NCBI RefSeq assembly: GCF_900111865.1
Contig: NZ_FOJS01000014.1
Coordinates: 1-62,351, forward strand
Length of the DNA: 62,351 bases
Direction of reading: 5' to 3'
Origin: Parageobacillus thermantarcticus
GTDB lineage: Bacteria > Bacillota > Bacilli > Bacillales > Anoxybacillaceae
The notes under the pieces are model-generated. The model ran no database searches. It was not told the origin of the DNA and was given only the letters and a program-made list of their open reading frames with translations. Below, in pieces: positions 18,482-28,492 of this stretch; the stretch's first letter is position 1, and every line of letters starts with the position of its first letter. Made by a program: the position numbers and the translations under genes.

Positions 18482-20356
18482 ATGTATATATCTAAATTAG
18501 TAATAGAAGGATATCGTTGTTTTAATGAAAAAACCGAAATACCTTTAAATGAAGGACTTACAGTTATCTTGGGTGAAAACGGAAGTGGCAAGTCGGCTAT
18601 TATTGATGCAATACGATTAATCTTAAATGAAGACGAGTTTGATAATGTTAAAATTACTGAAAAAGAGTTTTGGCACTCAATTGGTAATACTAAGAATGAG
18701 ATAAGGTCTAATTTTACGATTGACCTAATCTTCTCGGGTCTCAACGAAAAGGAACAATTAGCTTATTTACCTTGGTTAAACCCGAACGATTTATGTTCGG
18801 CATCTTTACATTTAAAAGTGCAAAATAAGACTAATTCTAGAAATCAATATAAGAGGGAATTATGGGGAGGTAATTCCTCAAGTAGTATATTCGAGTGGGA
18901 TACATATAATTCAATTCAATGCACATATTTACCGCCATTGCGTGACGCAGAACAACGCCTTAGAGCTGTTAGAGGATCACGTTTAGCTCGCTTAATAACT
19001 AAAATGGAGTCAAAAAATAACGCAAGAGAGCGTTTAGAAGATATAGTTAAACAAAATAACAAAGAATTATTAAAAGATGAGCTGATCGTAAAAGCAAAGG
19101 ATAATATTAAAAATCGACTAATAGAATCTTTGGGAGAACAATTGGCTCAAGATATTAGCGTTTCTTTTTCGGAAACTCGATTCGAGAGAATCATTGAAAA
19201 TTTAAAACTGTTATTCTATCCGCTTCTTGATAATGAAGTGAGTGTAGAAGAGTTTCGGGAGTTATCAGAAAATAGTCTTGGATATAACAACTTAATTTAT
19301 TTAGCAACTGTATTAGCGGAATTAGAGCAAACAGAAGAAAATGAGTTATCTACTCGCATTCTTCTGATAGAGGAACCCGAGGCACATTTACATCCACAAC
19401 TACAGACAAAATTACTTGAATATATAGAAAAACAAGCTCGAATAAGTGGTGTTCAAGTTATTGTCACTACCCATTCACCAATAATAGCTTCTTCTGTTGA
19501 CTTAAATAATATTTTAGTTGTTAAAAGAACAGATTTTAATAACAGTCCTACGATTGTTCCATTAAAGAATGTAGGATTAACTCCAAAACAGAAATTTTTC
19601 TTGCAACGTTGGATGGATATTACTAAATCAACTTTATTGTTTGCTAGAGGTGTGATTCTTGTTGAAGGGATAGCGGAAGGACTAGTTATTCCAGAGTTGG
19701 CTAAAAGAGTATTACATAAATATTTGAATTCAAAGAAAAAAATATCCGATTACTCTTTAGAAGAATATAGCGTTTCCGTAATAAATATGGGTGGTATTTA
19801 TTTCGAGTCATTCTTTCAACTATTTATGAATGCAGAAGAACAAGGAAAAGGTATACCAATTAGATGTGCAGGTATAACAGATTGTGATCCTAAAGAAAGT
19901 GACACTCCTTATGTTGGAAATGAGTGCGAATGTAATAATCCGGCATTAAAACTACAGATGATACTGAAAGATAACAAATATTGCCGCTTATACAGTAATT
20001 CTAAAACTTTTGAATATGACTTGGCTCTATGCGGAAACAACTTTTTGGTAATGGTTGATACCTTCCTTGAAATTTTAGAAACAGATGGATCTATCAGAGA
20101 AGACTTTGAAAAATATAAAAAGGAATTTATCAGAAAAACTGATAGTGAAAAAGCTAAAATAGCAAAATGCTTATTAGATAGAATAGATAACCCTAAATTA
20201 TGCGGTAAGGGTTTATTTGCTCAACACTTAGCTTATAAACTTGCCAATGAGGAAATAGAATTTACAGTTCCTAATTATATCGAGAAAGCTATTCTTTGGG
20301 CTTGCAATCTAAATGAAAGGAGTGAAAGTAATGTACCAACAAGTTCTGGAAATTAA
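18482..20356 (+). CDS. Class-2 OLD-family ATP-dependent nuclease (GajA-like)
   Basis: ATG at 18482, 624 aa. The ABC-type ATPase half has Walker A GENGSGKSAIIDAI (about 31-44), Walker B LLIEEPEAHLHPQLQ (about 294-308) and a switch His in VIVTTHSP (about 326). The Toprim nuclease half has the acidic motif GVILVEGIAEGLVIPEL (about 390-406) and DCDP (about 466-469). OLD enzymes nick or cut DNA with two metals at the Toprim site. The downstream helicase gene overlaps its end by 26 bp, the arrangement of class-2 OLD nucleases and Gabija GajA-GajB. GajA/GajB complexes sense nucleotide depletion and degrade phage DNA. Whether this is true Gabija or a sister OLD-helicase system cannot be settled by reading. 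Confidence 0.85.
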   Translation: MYISKLVIEGYRCFNEKTEIPLNEGLTVILGENGSGKSAIIDAIRLILNEDEFDNVKITEKEFWHSIGNTKNEIRSNFTIDLIFSGLNEKEQLAYLPWLNPNDLCSASLHLKVQNKTNSRNQYKRELWGGNSSSSIFEWDTYNSIQCTYLPPLRDAEQRLRAVRGSRLARLITKMESKNNARERLEDIVKQNNKELLKDELIVKAKDNIKNRLIESLGEQLAQDISVSFSETRFERIIENLKLLFYPLLDNEVSVEEFRELSENSLGYNNLIYLATVLAELEQTEENELSTRILLIEEPEAHLHPQLQTKLLEYIEKQARISGVQVIVTTHSPIIASSVDLNNILVVKRTDFNNSPTIVPLKNVGLTPKQKFFLQRWMDITKSTLLFARGVILVEGIAEGLVIPELAKRVLHKYLNSKKKISDYSLEEYSVSVINMGGIYFESFFQLFMNAEEQGKGIPIRCAGITDCDPKESDTPYVGNECECNNPALKLQMILKDNKYCRLYSNSKTFEYDLALCGNNFLVMVDTFLEILETDGSIREDFEKYKKEFIRKTDSEKAKIAKCLLDRIDNPKLCGKGLFAQHLAYKLANEEIEFTVPNYIEKAILWACNLNERSESNVPTSSGN

Positions 20357-22178
20357 ACCCATAAATAAATTAGATTTAATTTATTCGGTGTTAAATAACG
20401 AAGATATAAAACGTCTTTCCCCAGAGCAAGCTACTTTTATTTTACATCCAATTAATCGGGATTGTTTTTTAAGCGCTTGCCCGGGCAGTGGAAAAACGCA
20501 TTCGGTTGGCATCAAAATAGCATATGAAATTCAAAATTGGATTTCCAAGATAAGTGGTATAGCTGTTCTCTCATTTACGAAAAATGCTGCGGAAGAAATC
20601 AAAAATCGTGCTAATCGCTTTTTGGGAAATTTGAATGTAAGTCATCCTCATTTCGTTGGTACGATTGATAGTTGGCTCCATTCCTATATTTTCCACCCTT
20701 TTGGTTCTGTAGTAACTAGGTATAAGGGAGCTGAAGGGGATGTTTCACATAAATTAATACAGGATGGTAATCATGGTACATGGTTAAAAAATTTTAGTAC
20801 CAATAAAATTTCTATACTAGATTACACTATTGATATGAATGAAAATCCTACAGTTTGTGATGAAAAGAAAAAAATCGAAAATGATCCCTTAACTATTAGT
20901 ACTCTATTAAACAAAAAGAAACAGTTTGCAGAAAAAGGTTTTGTAACCTATGCAGACATAGAATATTGGTGTTACAAGCTTTTGCAACAAAGAGGGGATA
21001 TTCTTGATTTAATTGCTAAAAGATTTCCCTATATTTTTATTGATGAGTGTCAGGATTTATCTGAAATTCAGCTTGGTATTTTAAGTTTATTAAAACAGGC
21101 AGGGGTAACTATTCATTTAATCGGTGATTTAGATCAAGCAATTTACGGATTTAGAAAGGTCTATCCGGAAAAAGTGATTGAGAAAATAGATGAATGGAAA
21201 ATGGAACGTTTACAATTAACCATTAATCACAGAAGTGTCCAGCAAATTTGTAATGTTGTTGCTAAACTAGGTGGAAAGCAACAAATTATAGGAACCCGGT
21301 CAAGTCTTAATCAATCTTGTTTACTTTGGGTTTATGATAAAAAAAATGATCTATATCAACTTCAAGAAGCATTTATCAACTTATTAGACAAAAGGAATTT
21401 AAATGTCAAAGATGCGATTATTATTGCTAGAGGATCCTCGACAATTAGGCAAATTAAAGGTTACCCAAAGGATACAAAACTAGACAAAGCTAAAAATCAT
21501 ATTGTATACAAAATTGCATCCGCTATTACTCACTGGAGTTCAGCTAATTTTAAAGACAAAAATGTCGCATTAGAATTATTTAGTCAAGCCATTATCGACT
21601 TAGCGTATGCCGGAAAAGGTAAATCAGGAATTATTACAACCCCTTTTTCTTACAACCCAATAGATTGGCGTATAAAACTTGGAACTTATCTCGAGAAGAT
21701 TGCTAGTAAAAGTGATTTTATAGTTAAAGAAACTTCTAAACAAATATGGAAAAATTGGGTTAAAGATATTCTTAAAAGTGAATTTAAGAATATTTGGGAT
21801 GAACTTAAAGATGTTGAATACTCATTTGAGAAAATTGTCAGAAGATTAAGATCTCCTGAAGGATTGTCAGATATTCCTATGTCTAAAAAATTTTTAATGG
21901 GTGAAAAAAAGATCGAAATTAAAGTAAAAGTAGATACGATACATAAAGTAAAAGGAGAAACTTACAGGGCCGCTCTTGTAGTTTCTTCACCAACTAAAAA
22001 ATCTGATGGTGGACATTTCACACAATGGTTACAGAAAGGTACAGAAGCAAGCCGCTTTGCTTATGTAGCATGTTCAAGACCACAAGATTTATTAGTTTTA
22101 GCTATTCCAGAGTACAGCGAAGAGATATTAAACTTAGGATTTTATTTAGATGACATGAAGGAATATATCTCTGTGTAA
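20331..22178 (+). CDS. UvrD/PcrA-like superfamily 1 helicase (GajB-like)
   Basis: The start is ATG 20331, with AAAGGAG nine bases upstream inside the nuclease gene; 615 aa. Motifs: Walker A SACPGSGKTHSVG (about 48-60), motif II IDECQDLSEIQ (about 236), motif III GDLDQAIYGFR (about 264), motif V TIHKVKGETYRAALV (about 535), motif VI YVACSRPQDLLVLA (about 577). It is complete for a UvrD-like helicase and somewhat longer than the usual GajB (about 500 aa). Translational coupling to the OLD nuclease suggests a shared complex. Confidence 0.88.
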   Translation: MYQQVLEIKPINKLDLIYSVLNNEDIKRLSPEQATFILHPINRDCFLSACPGSGKTHSVGIKIAYEIQNWISKISGIAVLSFTKNAAEEIKNRANRFLGNLNVSHPHFVGTIDSWLHSYIFHPFGSVVTRYKGAEGDVSHKLIQDGNHGTWLKNFSTNKISILDYTIDMNENPTVCDEKKKIENDPLTISTLLNKKKQFAEKGFVTYADIEYWCYKLLQQRGDILDLIAKRFPYIFIDECQDLSEIQLGILSLLKQAGVTIHLIGDLDQAIYGFRKVYPEKVIEKIDEWKMERLQLTINHRSVQQICNVVAKLGGKQQIIGTRSSLNQSCLLWVYDKKNDLYQLQEAFINLLDKRNLNVKDAIIIARGSSTIRQIKGYPKDTKLDKAKNHIVYKIASAITHWSSANFKDKNVALELFSQAIIDLAYAGKGKSGIITTPFSYNPIDWRIKLGTYLEKIASKSDFIVKETSKQIWKNWVKDILKSEFKNIWDELKDVEYSFEKIVRRLRSPEGLSDIPMSKKFLMGEKKIEIKVKVDTIHKVKGETYRAALVVSSPTKKSDGGHFTQWLQKGTEASRFAYVACSRPQDLLVLAIPEYSEEILNLGFYLDDMKEYISV

Positions 22179-22289
22179 AATGATAAGCAATTTTCAACTA
22201 TTATAACTATCTCAAATAAATTTCCAAATATAACCAATTAATGTTTAGGATGTCTAGCAAAATTCCACCACCTAAAAAAGCAAGAGTTA

Positions 22290-23184
22290 TTGGAAGTAAG
22301 TTTAATTCAAAAAGTGAAAAATAACCTAAGGATGGTTCACCAAACTGTTATTAAAAGCCATCATCTATTAAAAAAGCGCGAAGGAATATTTGAGATACTT
22401 TCTAGTCTGTATAGAGATGAAAAATATCAATCGTTTATAAACTTGTCTGTTATTCAAGTCGAAGGTTTATTTTACGATTTCTGTTTAATTCTTAATGATG
22501 AAATCGAATTTGATAATCTTGGAACACTTATTTAGTGTGAAAGCCGAAAAAGTATTTTCAACAAATCGTGCATTGTGGTTATCTATGTATCCTTATTTTG
22601 CATTTGAAGCTCCAATCTTTAGAAACAAAATTACCCATAATGGTCTTTGGGATCCAGACGATATTAAAAACTTTGCTAATGAATTGATTTATGATTTATT
22701 TGCAATAATTAGTGCAATAAAGTTTACACCAAAATTACCTTATAATCAGCTTGGAGTTATTTTATCTTTGCGTCAAGAGATTAAGAAACTTGAATTATCA
22801 TACGAGGATTATTCAACAGTTTTATTTTCGCTATTTAGTGGAAACCAAGGAAGAAATCTTGGAAAAGAAATTTTTGATATATTAAAACGAAGAGAAGAAA
22901 AAAAGGAAGTATTAGAGTTTTACTCAATACCTATCTCAGAATTTGTAAGCACCAATCTATATGAAGAGTGTTGCAGACTTACGCGAGTTATATACGATGA
23001 AAAATTATGGGAATTAATAATTAAACAGTTATCTTCGATTACAAAACATGAACCCGACAAGCCATATGATTTTGTAGACTTTGCAGAAATGATAGTAAAT
23101 AGTTATATTGATGAATTTGAAAAAGATAGTAGATTAAAGGAAAAATGTATTTTAATAAAAAAGGAATTAAAAAAATTTTACTGA
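22290..23184 (+). pseudogene. HEPN-type protein, frameshifted
   Basis: The first frame (TTG 22290, MEVSLIQKVKNNLRMVHQTV...) ends in TAG at 22533-22535 after DNLGTL. One base out, a second frame continues FSVKAEKVFSTNRALWLSMY... to 23184. Joined, it gives about 297 aa. The helical N-terminal half carries RNKITHNG, matching the Rx4-6H catalytic motif of HEPN ribonucleases. The C-terminal half (about 150 aa) is helical and charged, with no family recognised. The break is a single-base change near 22520-22533 without an obvious slippery site. It sits between the OLD-helicase pair and the SIR2 gene on the same strand. A further start upstream (ATG 22243) is possible. Confidence 0.6.
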
Positions 23185-23275
23185 TGAGTTTAATAAGCTT
23201 ATAAATTAGAGAAGTCTTGAATTGTTTTCAACAACTAGTCAATATTTTAGAGTTGCAAGAAGAAGGGGAAAGAAA

Positions 23276-24778
23276 ATGAGTCAAATTATTGATACTTTAG
23301 GCGAATTAGCTGCTAAGCAAAAATTGGTCCCATTTATGGGTGCTGGCTGTTCTGCTTCTATGCTACCAGATTGGGATTCTCTAGTCAGCGAGATGGCCGA
23401 GCAGTTAGGACTAACGTCTATTACGAATCATTTTGAAATTGCTCAAAAATATGTGGATACGTTCGGAAGGGATAAATTTTGTGAGTTTTTGAAGAGTAAA
23501 TTAGAAATTTCGGAATTTGATGATGAAAAAGGATATGTCCATTTAACAATAATGAATATGGGTGTTCCCGTTATTTACACTACAAACCAAGATAATGTGA
23601 TGGAAAAAGCGTTTGAGAAGTATGGAAGGAAATACAGGACTATCATTCATTTAAAGGATTTTGCTGAAGCGAAATTGTCAGAACAGCTTTATATTAAGTT
23701 TCATGGGGATCTTAACTATCCTGAATCTATCGTATTCACACAAGAGGATTATCAAAAAAGAATGAGTGATCCGGAAAATGCATTTAACATCCGTTTACGA
23801 GCGGATCTATTAGCAAAAAATTTGTTATTTGTAGGCTATAGTTTTCGTGATATCAATATTCAACAAATGTTTGCTGAACTACAGAAAGCATTTTATGGAG
23901 AATTACCAACATCCTATATGATTGCATATAGATATAGTAATGAACTCCAATCATTGTGTGATCAATACGGAATTACATTGATAGATCCCATGAAGGAATG
24001 CCCTGAAGCTAAAAATCATATAGAAGCCTTCGAAACCTTTTTAAAATGTATGTTAGAAGAAACAAGGAGCAAAAAATTTGAAGATGGAATGGAAGAGTTT
24101 TTTACACCAATATCTTCAACACCTGTAAAAGTGGTAAGTAAGCAAGAAATAGATCTTTTAGAACAAACTATAAAAAAGAAACCTTTTTCTATAGGCATTA
24201 AATTATTTCGGGAAATTTGCGATTTATCAGATATTCCTTTAGATTATGAAAAGCGAATTGTCGAAGCTTTTACTGAACTAGCTAAGAAAGTGAAGACCGA
24301 TGAAGATACCGATTCTTTGAATGCAGCAATCTTTAACTTAAAATTAAAGAATCCATTGAATAAACTTAGGATTTTGGCTGCACTTATGGCAACTGCTAAT
24401 GTAAGAAGCCCAAAAAGTAAGTACGGTGGTGACCATTTCTTTGTTGGGATGCAAGGTGTTAGTAAAAGTACTTACATTGTTGTTGCAGCAAAAGCAATTG
24501 AATACGTCTATAGTTGGGGATGGAAACCAACACCTCCTCTTTCTTGGAATGTTAATCACTGGATTGAAAAAGGAGCAGATTTTAAGGCTTTACCAAAACA
24601 AATACAACAATACGTAATGTACTGGGTAGATAAAATGAGAAGAGATTGCAAAACAGTCGCAGAACATCCGATTAAAAGGCAACAAAGACTTCGAGATTAT
24701 TCTTTAATTGACCCCTCAGTTAGTCTTACAGAAGATGAAACTAAATTACTGAGCGAGTTAATTAACCAAGAACTTTAA
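23276..24778 (+). CDS. SIR2-domain protein, probable NADase defence effector
   Basis: ATG 23276 (GGGGAAAG upstream), 500 aa. Residues 15-260 form a SIR2_2-type Rossmann domain: GAGCSASMLPDWDSL for NAD binding, TTNQDNVMEKAF where TTNYD is more usual, KFHGDL with the likely catalytic His, and LLFVGYSFRDINI. The C-terminal 230 residues are mostly helical and unrecognised (possible sensor; KSTYIVVAAKAIEYVYSWGW). Proteins of this type deplete NAD+ on phage infection. It follows the OLD-helicase-HEPN genes directly, so it may be part of a four-gene cassette or a separate system. It ends with its own terminator. Confidence 0.8.
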   Translation: MSQIIDTLGELAAKQKLVPFMGAGCSASMLPDWDSLVSEMAEQLGLTSITNHFEIAQKYVDTFGRDKFCEFLKSKLEISEFDDEKGYVHLTIMNMGVPVIYTTNQDNVMEKAFEKYGRKYRTIIHLKDFAEAKLSEQLYIKFHGDLNYPESIVFTQEDYQKRMSDPENAFNIRLRADLLAKNLLFVGYSFRDINIQQMFAELQKAFYGELPTSYMIAYRYSNELQSLCDQYGITLIDPMKECPEAKNHIEAFETFLKCMLEETRSKKFEDGMEEFFTPISSTPVKVVSKQEIDLLEQTIKKKPFSIGIKLFREICDLSDIPLDYEKRIVEAFTELAKKVKTDEDTDSLNAAIFNLKLKNPLNKLRILAALMATANVRSPKSKYGGDHFFVGMQGVSKSTYIVVAAKAIEYVYSWGWKPTPPLSWNVNHWIEKGADFKALPKQIQQYVMYWVDKMRRDCKTVAEHPIKRQQRLRDYSLIDPSVSLTEDETKLLSELINQEL

Positions 24779-24848
24779 CGTTTGTCTTTATAGAATATAG
24801 AAGAAGGGTCATTACGGCCACAGAAATAGTATTGTTCAATAATAAAAT

Positions 24849-24881
24849 AAGGCGCAATTGTGGAACACAATCACACCTTTT
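24849..24881 (+). terminator. Terminator-like hairpin after the SIR2 gene
   Basis: AAGG...ATTGTG / CACAAT...CCTT stem with a short T tail. The rest of 24779-25008 holds no gene. Confidence 0.55.
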
Positions 24882-25008
24882 AAACAGCTATTTAAAACAC
24901 CGTCCAGCTTTAATTAAACGAGCGTTAAATACGCTATCCGTTACAGATGATTTATAAAAATATTTAGCTGAAAAAGAAACAAATCTATAAAATTTTGCAA
25001 AATAGTTG

Positions 25009-25036
25009 TTGACTTTTCATCATAATCTGATAAAAT
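25009..25036 (+). promoter_or_regulatory. Sigma-A-like promoter of the integrase gene
   Basis: TTGACT (25009-25014), 16-bp spacer, TAAAAT (25031-25036). Transcription would start about 30 bp before the large hairpin at 25072. Confidence 0.6.
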
Positions 25037-25071
25037 ACAAAACAAATGAATAACTTAATATACGACAAGGG

Positions 25072-25148
25072 AAAACCCCAAGCTTTACAGCGCTACCTAT
25101 GCGTATATACACGCATAAGAAGTAGCGGTGTTTGGCTTGGGGTTTTTT
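25072..25148 (+). terminator. Long three-part hairpin in the integrase leader, ending in T6
   Basis: Nested stems AAAACCCCAAGC / GCTTGGGGTTTT, then GCGCTAC / GTAGCG, then ATGCGT / ACGCAT. This is a strong intrinsic-terminator shape placed between the promoter and the gene, so it may attenuate integrase expression. It could also be a recombination site. Confidence 0.7.
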
Positions 25149-25189
25149 GTATTTTAAGCTCAATTATTTTTATACGGAGGTAATAGATC

Positions 25190-26644
25190 ATGAGCAAGAC
25201 AAATATTTCAGCTAAATCTACTTTAATTGAGGCTTTTAATGAATATGAAAAAAGCCAGTTTTGGTCAAAAAACACTAGACGTACCTACCGTAAAAATGTA
25301 ATTTACATGTCAGAATATATGTTAAACCAAGGGTTAAATCCAGTGCTTGAGAATATCGATTATGAATTTGTGAAGATATGGGAAAATGATCAACGAAAAC
25401 AAGGCTATAGTCCGAGAACGATAAAACAACATCAGGCAACGATGCAATCTATGTTTACGCATTATAACCGGCTCGGAGTTATTAACGGAAATCCATTCGC
25501 AGCATTAAAAATCACAGATTCTAATAAACAAAAACATCATTCGAGAGCATTAAATATCACCGAATTATACCAAGTTTACAAAGCTGCGTTTGAGTTGCAA
25601 GAAAGAGGTGTTAATGTATTAGTTCCAACCCTAATAGATATGTTTACTGCTCTCAGAGTCACATCGCTCGAAAAACTAACCGTTCGTTCAGTCTCTACTA
25701 CTATGAACGGTCTAGTTTATGAGTTCGATCCCAAAAAAGATCGAGTAAAAGAAGATAAACTTCTTGACCAATATCTAGAGGAAGGGGATAAACACACTGA
25801 CAATTCGCCAAACAGCAAAAACAAAGACTTCTTTATTCCATTACCACCTAAGCTCATGAAATTACTCACCCAATATATTGAACACATGGAACCAAATGAT
25901 GCATTGTTATACGGCTTGAGAGGAAAGCCGCTCATTAACAAGCAGATGAATTATATAATCGATAAAGTATGTGAACATTTGGGATGGATAAAAGTAGAAT
26001 ATGAACAACCAGAGAATAAGGAAAATCATAATCATGCAAAAGAGAAGGGAAGAAGAAACAAAATCATCCGTAAAACAGAGAAGTATTTCACACCGCACGG
26101 ATTACGATACACTCTTTCTACATTGTTTCATGAAATGGGGGTCTCAGATGATGCTATACGCTTTTTGCTTGGACACTCTAGATATGAGCTTGACGCTCTG
26201 CAGCATTATATTTTAAGCGATGCAAAGTATATTAAAGAAATTCGAGCGGCCCAAGTAATAATCGAAACTCTTTTTGAAACTGCTATGGAACTTGAATCTA
26301 ATTATAATATCACGCTAGATTTAGAAGAAATTTTTGATGAAATTCCTAAAGTTTATTCGAATCAATTGAAAAACAAAAATTACATCAATCTGTTTAAAGA
26401 ACATCTCGTAAAGTATGCATTTACAGCATTACAGCAAAAAATACTTAAAGAATCAGGGAATAATCATTCTGATTATTTTACATTTAAAGCACCAGAACTT
26501 TATAATCAGATTGCTATGGCGCAGCAAGGGTATTTTCCCCATGCTCCAATGCCTTATCAGCAAACTCATGGAATGCACTCAATGTCGTACGATCTCACGC
26601 ATCCAGTGCCTTTGTATCCGCCAACTCATATTCACATGAAATAA
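25190..26644 (+). CDS. Tyrosine recombinase / site-specific integrase
   Basis: A 484-aa protein. The N-terminal SAM-like DNA-binding domain (about 12-110) contains SQFWSKNTRRTYRKNVIYM. The catalytic domain has Arg I in TALRVTSLEKL (about 154), HGLRYTLSTLFHEMG (HxxR, about 303), LGHSR (about 328) and the Tyr nucleophile in LQHYIL (about 339). A Lys-rich insert sits before HGLRY, and the long C-terminus ends in a Met/Pro/His-rich tail. Such enzymes insert or excise mobile elements or resolve dimers. Expression is probably limited by the leader hairpin. Confidence 0.85.
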   Translation: MSKTNISAKSTLIEAFNEYEKSQFWSKNTRRTYRKNVIYMSEYMLNQGLNPVLENIDYEFVKIWENDQRKQGYSPRTIKQHQATMQSMFTHYNRLGVINGNPFAALKITDSNKQKHHSRALNITELYQVYKAAFELQERGVNVLVPTLIDMFTALRVTSLEKLTVRSVSTTMNGLVYEFDPKKDRVKEDKLLDQYLEEGDKHTDNSPNSKNKDFFIPLPPKLMKLLTQYIEHMEPNDALLYGLRGKPLINKQMNYIIDKVCEHLGWIKVEYEQPENKENHNHAKEKGRRNKIIRKTEKYFTPHGLRYTLSTLFHEMGVSDDAIRFLLGHSRYELDALQHYILSDAKYIKEIRAAQVIIETLFETAMELESNYNITLDLEEIFDEIPKVYSNQLKNKNYINLFKEHLVKYAFTALQQKILKESGNNHSDYFTFKAPELYNQIAMAQQGYFPHAPMPYQQTHGMHSMSYDLTHPVPLYPPTHIHMK

Positions 26645-26666
26645 CTACCCGGCTAGGGTAGTTATT
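26643..26666. terminator. Terminator between the convergent recombinases
   Basis: AACTACCC / GGGTAGTT, 5-nt loop, overlapping the integrase stop codon. Confidence 0.6.
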
Positions 26667-26683
26667 TCCGTACTAAGCAGGTT

Positions 26684-27589
26684 TTAAAATATGTTAAATG
26701 TTTCAATCGCTTTTTTCTTTTGCTCAAAGTCAACATGCGTGTATACTTGCGTCGTGACTAAACTTTCATGGCCGAGTAGTTCTTGTACGGTACGCAAATC
26801 AACATTTTCTTTATTTTCTTGTATCAACAAGGTAGCAAACGTATGCCGCAAATGATGGAGTGAGAACCGTTGAGGTGGCAGACCAGCTTTTTGTAAGATT
26901 TCCTTAAATATCTTATGTAAACCACGCGGGTTCAGTTTTTTGCCGTTTTTATTTAAAAATACCGGTTGGGAAGGATGGAGCTGATATTCCTCTAAACTTT
27001 CCATATAGCTTTTTATTAAAGGGACAACCATAGGATGAAGGGGGAGTAAGCGCTCTTTTTTTCCTTTCCCATAAATACGTATCGTGTTGTTCGATAAATC
27101 AATTTGTTCCCAAGTTAGTTCAACAATTTCAGATCTTCGCATACCCGTAGTGGCTAACAGTTTAAACAGAAGATGGTTTCGCATCGCCATTCGGCTATTG
27201 TCTTGCTCCAAAAAATGAAACAGTTTTCGTAGTTCAGACAAAGACATATAAGTCGGTAATTTGCTATCCGTTTTAGGAGTATCAATTCCAATCATAAAAT
27301 CGTTGTCGATTAGATTTTCTTTGACACAGTATTTACTGAACGATTTCAAGCAAGAAATTCTCCGATAGATCGTTCGAGGCTTGACATTTTCTTTTGTAAT
27401 TTGATGCTGGATGAAGCGACGAACATGCGTTTTTGTAATGTCATGAAGTTGTACAGAATAGCCGTGTTGAATTAAGAAGTTCTCGAAACATCTCAAATCA
27501 TACGCATAACCATCAACGGTGTTAAGTGAATAGTTTTTTTCAATTTGCAAGTACAACACAAATTCATCAATGGCTTGTCGAAACAACAT
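26684..27589 (-). CDS. XerC/XerD-like tyrosine recombinase
   Basis: ATG at 27589 chosen for the GGAGG seven bases upstream; 301 aa, the usual Xer length. The N-terminal core-binding domain (FVLYLQIEKNYSLNTVDGYA) is followed by catalytic Arg in TTGMRRSEIVELTW, HHLRHTFATLL, LLGHESLVTTQVYTHV with the Tyr nucleophile. It differs from house-keeping XerC/D by its island location and is more likely an element-borne recombinase (RitA-like or plasmid resolvase). It converges with the integrase at 25190. Confidence 0.85.
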   Translation of the reverse strand: MLFRQAIDEFVLYLQIEKNYSLNTVDGYAYDLRCFENFLIQHGYSVQLHDITKTHVRRFIQHQITKENVKPRTIYRRISCLKSFSKYCVKENLIDNDFMIGIDTPKTDSKLPTYMSLSELRKLFHFLEQDNSRMAMRNHLLFKLLATTGMRRSEIVELTWEQIDLSNNTIRIYGKGKKERLLPLHPMVVPLIKSYMESLEEYQLHPSQPVFLNKNGKKLNPRGLHKIFKEILQKAGLPPQRFSLHHLRHTFATLLIQENKENVDLRTVQELLGHESLVTTQVYTHVDFEQKKKAIETFNIF

Positions 27590-28189
<600 letters not shown>

Positions 28190-28244
28190 GAAATAATAAT
28201 AAAACATGCAGCGGCTGCTTTTATGTCGGCGAACCACTGCATGT
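28190..28244 (-). terminator. Terminator of the 64-aa gene
   Basis: ACATGCAG / CTGCATGT arms with an imperfect inner stem and, on the minus strand, a T-rich tail. Confidence 0.65.
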
Positions 28245-28297
28245 TACCAATTGTAATACATTATAAAGAAACACATCGTACCATCCTTCCGTTTTTG

Positions 28298-28492
28298 TTA
28301 CGCAATATCTGTGTGACGATATAGAACTCCTTTGTATTGAACGCGGACTGGTACACCTTTTTCTCGTTTATATTTTCTCGTGAGCGCCTTCACTTTTGAA
28401 AAGGCTTCCATCATCCCAGATGCTAAAATGGTCTCTTCCCAAACGACTGGTTTCGTTTGATCTGTGTAAAAAGAAAAAATATACTGTTTCAT
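28298..28492 (-). CDS. Small conserved protein of unknown function
   Basis: ATG at 28492 chosen because GGGAGGTGAG lies upstream; 64 aa. Sequence MKQYIFSFYTDQTKPVVWEE then ILASGMMEAFSKVKALTRKY is compact alpha/beta and rich in Lys/Arg in its second half. It has no Cys and no signal peptide. It is monocistronic. No function can be assigned. Confidence 0.6.
   Translation of the reverse strand: MKQYIFSFYTDQTKPVVWEETILASGMMEAFSKVKALTRKYKREKGVPVRVQYKGVLYRHTDIA

Noticed and set aside
22515-22540. Programmed frameshift in the HEPN gene
   Set aside because: No slippery heptamer or known +1 shift signal (CTTTGAC-type) is present.
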